This document shows positions 5,265 to 7,016 of a stretch of DNA of 7,016 nt, in pieces. How positions within the stretch are numbered: position 1 is the first letter of the stretch; every line of letters starts with the position of its first letter. The translations under genes and the position numbers were made by a program. This stretch comes from Bacillota bacterium (lineage in GTDB: Bacteria; Bacillota_A; Clostridia; Lachnospirales; Lachnospiraceae), in assembly GCA_023443925.1 (NCBI GenBank), contig JAEZSL010000349.1, positions 1 to 7,016 of the forward strand, written 5' to 3'. Below the pieces are notes generated by a model. The model searched no databases. It saw nothing but the letters and a program-made list of their open reading frames with translations, and was not told the DNA's origin.

Positions 5265-5318
5265 GTATTGATCCAACTTTCCTGATTAAAACTGTTTTCT
5301 TCTTTTAATACAATGAAG

Positions 5319-5324
5319 ATTATA
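5319..5324 (-). promoter_or_regulatory. Candidate -10 box for topB
   Basis: The minus strand reads TATAAT about 55 bases upstream of the topB ATG, giving a leader of about 48 bases. No recognisable -35 is found at the standard distance. A second TATAAT at 5453-5458 on the same strand is an alternative. Confidence 0.3.
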
Positions 5325-5399
5325 ACTATGTTTTATCTCTATTTTTAAATATGCAACAGGTTCCGTTTTCCTGTTTACAAACACTACTTATCATAACAT

Positions 5400-5442
5400 A
5401 CGATGCATAAAAGTGTCAAAAGTTCCTTAGAGCATCGTTTTT
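5400..5442 (+). terminator. Orphan terminator-like hairpin
   Basis: ACGATGC (5400-5406) pairs perfectly with GCATCGT (5432-5438) around a 25-base loop, followed by a run of T (5438-5442) and AATAATC. The orientation is for + strand transcripts, yet no + strand gene lies upstream within the window back to the reductase. The DegV promoter lies downstream of it. The long loop and 7-bp stem make it weaker than the other terminators here. Confidence 0.4.
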
Positions 5443-5547
5443 AATAATCTTTATTATACAACTCATCTCCAGATTAATACAATGAAATTACAAGGTTACC
5501 GCGTTACTTTTTAGTCTGTCCGAATCCTATGGAACCAATATTTCCGC

Positions 5548-5576
5548 TGTACATTTGCACTAAGATTCGATATAAT
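5548..5576 (+). promoter_or_regulatory. Candidate promoter of the DegV gene
   Basis: TGTACA (5548-5553, four of six matches to TTGACA) and a perfect TATAAT (5571-5576) are 17 bases apart, giving a start near 5583 and a leader of about 28 bases. An in-frame ATG at 5575 overlaps the -10, so it cannot be the start codon if this promoter is used. This supports translation from 5611. Confidence 0.55.
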
Positions 5577-5610
5577 GAATACTAGAAAATACATCTACAA
5601 GGAGACAAAT

Positions 5611-6498
5611 ATGCACGATTATCATATATTCAGCGACTCGTCCTGTGATACGCCGGAAGAATTGCTTCGCCTGCATAATATAACTTTAGTGCCGTTTTAT
5701 GTTACTTTTGACCAGGAAAATTACTTTAAAGAGAATATAGAAATTACGAACCAAAAATTTTATGATGTACTTATGAATCAGAAGGTATTTCCGAAAACCT
5801 CACTGCCGTCTGTTCAGGATTACATCAATCATTTTGAACCGGTTATCCTGGATAACAAAGATATATTATGCCTGTGCTTAACGCAAAAGTTCAGCGGTTC
5901 CTATCAATCTGCAGTTAATGCGAAACTGATATTGGAAGAAAAATACCCGGATGCCAAAATACACGTGATTGACTCCATCCAGGCAACGGCGGGTCAGGGA
6001 ATTTTATTAATACAGGCTGCATATATGAAAGAAGCCGGATATACTCTGGAGGAAGCCGTTGAATGTATTAATGCTATTAAACCGACCGCCAGAATTATGT
6101 TTACCGTGGATACCCTTGAATATCTGGCAAAAGGCGGACGTATCGGCAAAGTGGCATCTCTAGCCGGAACCATGCTGAATTTAAAACCCATGATCCAGCT
6201 TAAGGATGCGGAATTAATTCCTTATTCCAATGTAAGAGGCCGCAAAAAGGCATTACAGAAAACCCTGGATATGACAGCGGAATACTTTAATGAATCCGGA
6301 GAAAAATATGCGGATTATGATTTCTGTCTGGCCAATGCCACTACCCTGGAAGATACTGCTTTTGTCCAGTCCCAGTTAGAAGAACTCATCGGCCGCAAAT
6401 TAACGTATCCCGTATTTCAGATCGGTGTAACCATCGGTACGAATACCGGGCCAGGAGCTGTAGGAATCTGTTTTATTAAAAAGTTCAATATTAAGTAA
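5611..6498 (+). CDS. DegV family fatty-acid-binding protein
   Basis: This 295-residue cytoplasmic protein is a normal-length DegV/FakB-type fatty-acid carrier. In the known system, FakB presents a bound fatty acid to the kinase FakA, making acyl-phosphate for phospholipid synthesis; no FakA is in this window. Motifs seen are the N-terminal SDSSCD (8-13), KTSLPS (62-67), FSGSYQSA (94-101), DSIQATAGQG (121-130), LEYLAKGGRIGK (169-180), LKPMIQL (191-197) and IGTNTGPGAVG (275-285). In most relatives I recall, the last motif reads GTHxGPG, with a histidine near the fatty-acid carboxylate; here N278 takes its place. The ATG at 5611 is chosen because AAGGAG (5599-5604) lies six bases upstream. A longer frame begins at 5575, within the candidate promoter. 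The LUD gene follows 51 bases later with no obvious terminator between, so co-transcription is likely. Confidence 0.93.
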   Translation: MHDYHIFSDSSCDTPEELLRLHNITLVPFYVTFDQENYFKENIEITNQKFYDVLMNQKVFPKTSLPSVQDYINHFEPVILDNKDILCLCLTQKFSGSYQSAVNAKLILEEKYPDAKIHVIDSIQATAGQGILLIQAAYMKEAGYTLEEAVECINAIKPTARIMFTVDTLEYLAKGGRIGKVASLAGTMLNLKPMIQLKDAELIPYSNVRGRKKALQKTLDMTAEYFNESGEKYADYDFCLANATTLEDTAFVQSQLEELIGRKLTYPVFQIGVTIGTNTGPGAVGICFIKKFNIK

Positions 6499-6549
6499 AC
6501 TTGCTTGCTTTTTAATATTCTACCATGGGGAATTTTAAGGAGGGGTACC

Positions 6550-7016
6550 ATGACGCCGAAAAAAATATATTATGAAAACTTAGCTGACAGCCTGATTGAA
6601 AAGTTTAATTTAAGAGGCATTGAAGGTTATTACTGTGATAATGCAGACGAGGCACTGATTATGTCCAAACGTTTTCTGACACCCGGATGCTCCATATCCT
6701 GGGGCGGTTCCGAGACTTTGAATGAAATCGGATTGATTCCGGAACTGAAAGCTTCCGATTATATTTTATATGACCGGTCAAAGGCTAAGTCTCCTGATGA
6801 AAGAACTGCCCTATACGGTAAAATTGTAACTTCGGATTATTTTTTCATGAGTTCCAATGCGATTACACTGGATGGTCAGCTCGTTAATATAGATGCCGGC
6901 GGTAACCGGGTAGCCTGCCTTATTGCAGGTCCTAAGAACGTAATTATTATTGCGGGTATGAATAAAATCGTAACAGACGTTAACACTGGAATTGAGCGGG
7001 TCCGGAATATGGCTGC
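6550..7016 (+). CDS. LUD-domain protein (lactate utilization LutC/YkgG-like), 3' end cut
   Basis: The frame opens at ATG 6550, six bases after a strong AGGAGG site (6538-6543), and runs off the right edge after 155 residues. Members of this family that I recall have about 210 residues, so roughly a quarter is missing. Recognisable LUD (DUF162) features are SISWGGSETLNEIGL (48-62), the SSNAITLDGQLVNIDAGGN segment (101-119) and GPKNVIIIAGMNKIV (127-141). Characterised LUD proteins (LutB/LutC) take part in oxidation of L-lactate to pyruvate with the iron-sulfur protein LutA. Many clostridial members stand alone and have no proven substrate, so the lactate role is inferred from the family only. 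It lies in the same direction as the DegV gene and probably shares its transcript. There is no sign of frameshift in the visible part. Confidence 0.9.
   Translation, partial: MTPKKIYYENLADSLIEKFNLRGIEGYYCDNADEALIMSKRFLTPGCSISWGGSETLNEIGLIPELKASDYILYDRSKAKSPDERTALYGKIVTSDYFFMSSNAITLDGQLVNIDAGGNRVACLIAGPKNVIIIAGMNKIVTDVNTGIERVRNMA

Larger units (their letters stand above)
5265..5610. other. Divergent intergenic region between topB and the DegV gene
   Basis: This 346-base AT-rich gap has no credible gene. Apart from the promoter and hairpin entries listed separately, it holds short inverted repeats: ATTAAAA (5285-5291) with TTTTAAT (5303-5309), and AACAGG (5355-5360) with CCTGTT (5370-5375). 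These could be operators or transcript hairpins on the topB side. GTTAC occurs twice in direct orientation near 5497-5508. The minus strand also reads TATAAT at 5458-5453, an alternative distal start for topB with a leader of roughly 180 bases. Confidence 0.5.

Noticed and set aside
5575..5610. DegV start at 5575
   Set aside because: This ATG overlaps the TATAAT of the best promoter and has no ribosome binding site. The ATG at 5611 has AAGGAG six bases upstream.

Overview
The window looks like chromosomal DNA of a low-GC anaerobic Firmicute, most likely a Clostridia/Lachnospiraceae relative. The grounds are AT-rich spacers, strong AGGAGG-type ribosome binding sites, intrinsic terminators, a clostridial-type rubredoxin and clostridial-looking homologues. 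Placement is by familiarity, not by a search. There are no tRNA or rRNA genes, CRISPR arrays, insertion sequences or phage genes.

Layout, left to right. (1) 8-376 (+) encodes a small four-helix membrane protein and ends at a long hairpin terminator. (2) 588-752 (-) is rubredoxin, with a GNRA-loop terminator. (3) 964-1167 (+) is a 67-residue protein of unknown function. (4) A 243-base spacer holds a candidate promoter, a long nested dyad and a short hairpin; the hairpin has a near twin just ahead of the 964 gene. (5) 1411-1914 (+) is free-methionine-(R)-sulfoxide reductase. (6) 1915-2225 is a convergent spacer with a hairpin and about fourteen degenerate 15-bp tandem repeats. The repeats run into the 3' end of the next gene. 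(7) 2226-2897 (-) is a left-handed beta-helix protein resembling the acetyltransferase half of GlmU. (8) 3150-5264 (-) is DNA topoisomerase III. (9) 5265-5610 is a divergent promoter region that also carries an orphan terminator-like hairpin. (10) 5611-6498 (+) is a DegV-family fatty-acid-binding protein. (11) 6550 to the right edge (+) is a LUD-domain (LutC/YkgG-like) protein, cut by the window end.

The genes are mostly single transcription units, not one pathway. Rubredoxin (electron transfer, oxygen/ROS defence in anaerobes) and the methionine sulfoxide reductase (oxidative repair) share a redox theme. DegV (fatty-acid loading for phospholipid synthesis) and the LUD protein may be co-transcribed. 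Topoisomerase III is a housekeeping or accessory decatenase.

No complete new system is evident. The parts most worth a second look are the structured leader before the reductase, the matched hairpins ahead of two adjacent genes, and the 15-bp repeat array. Read on the minus strand in the frame of the upstream gene, that array encodes a pentapeptide-like period behind a single stop codon.
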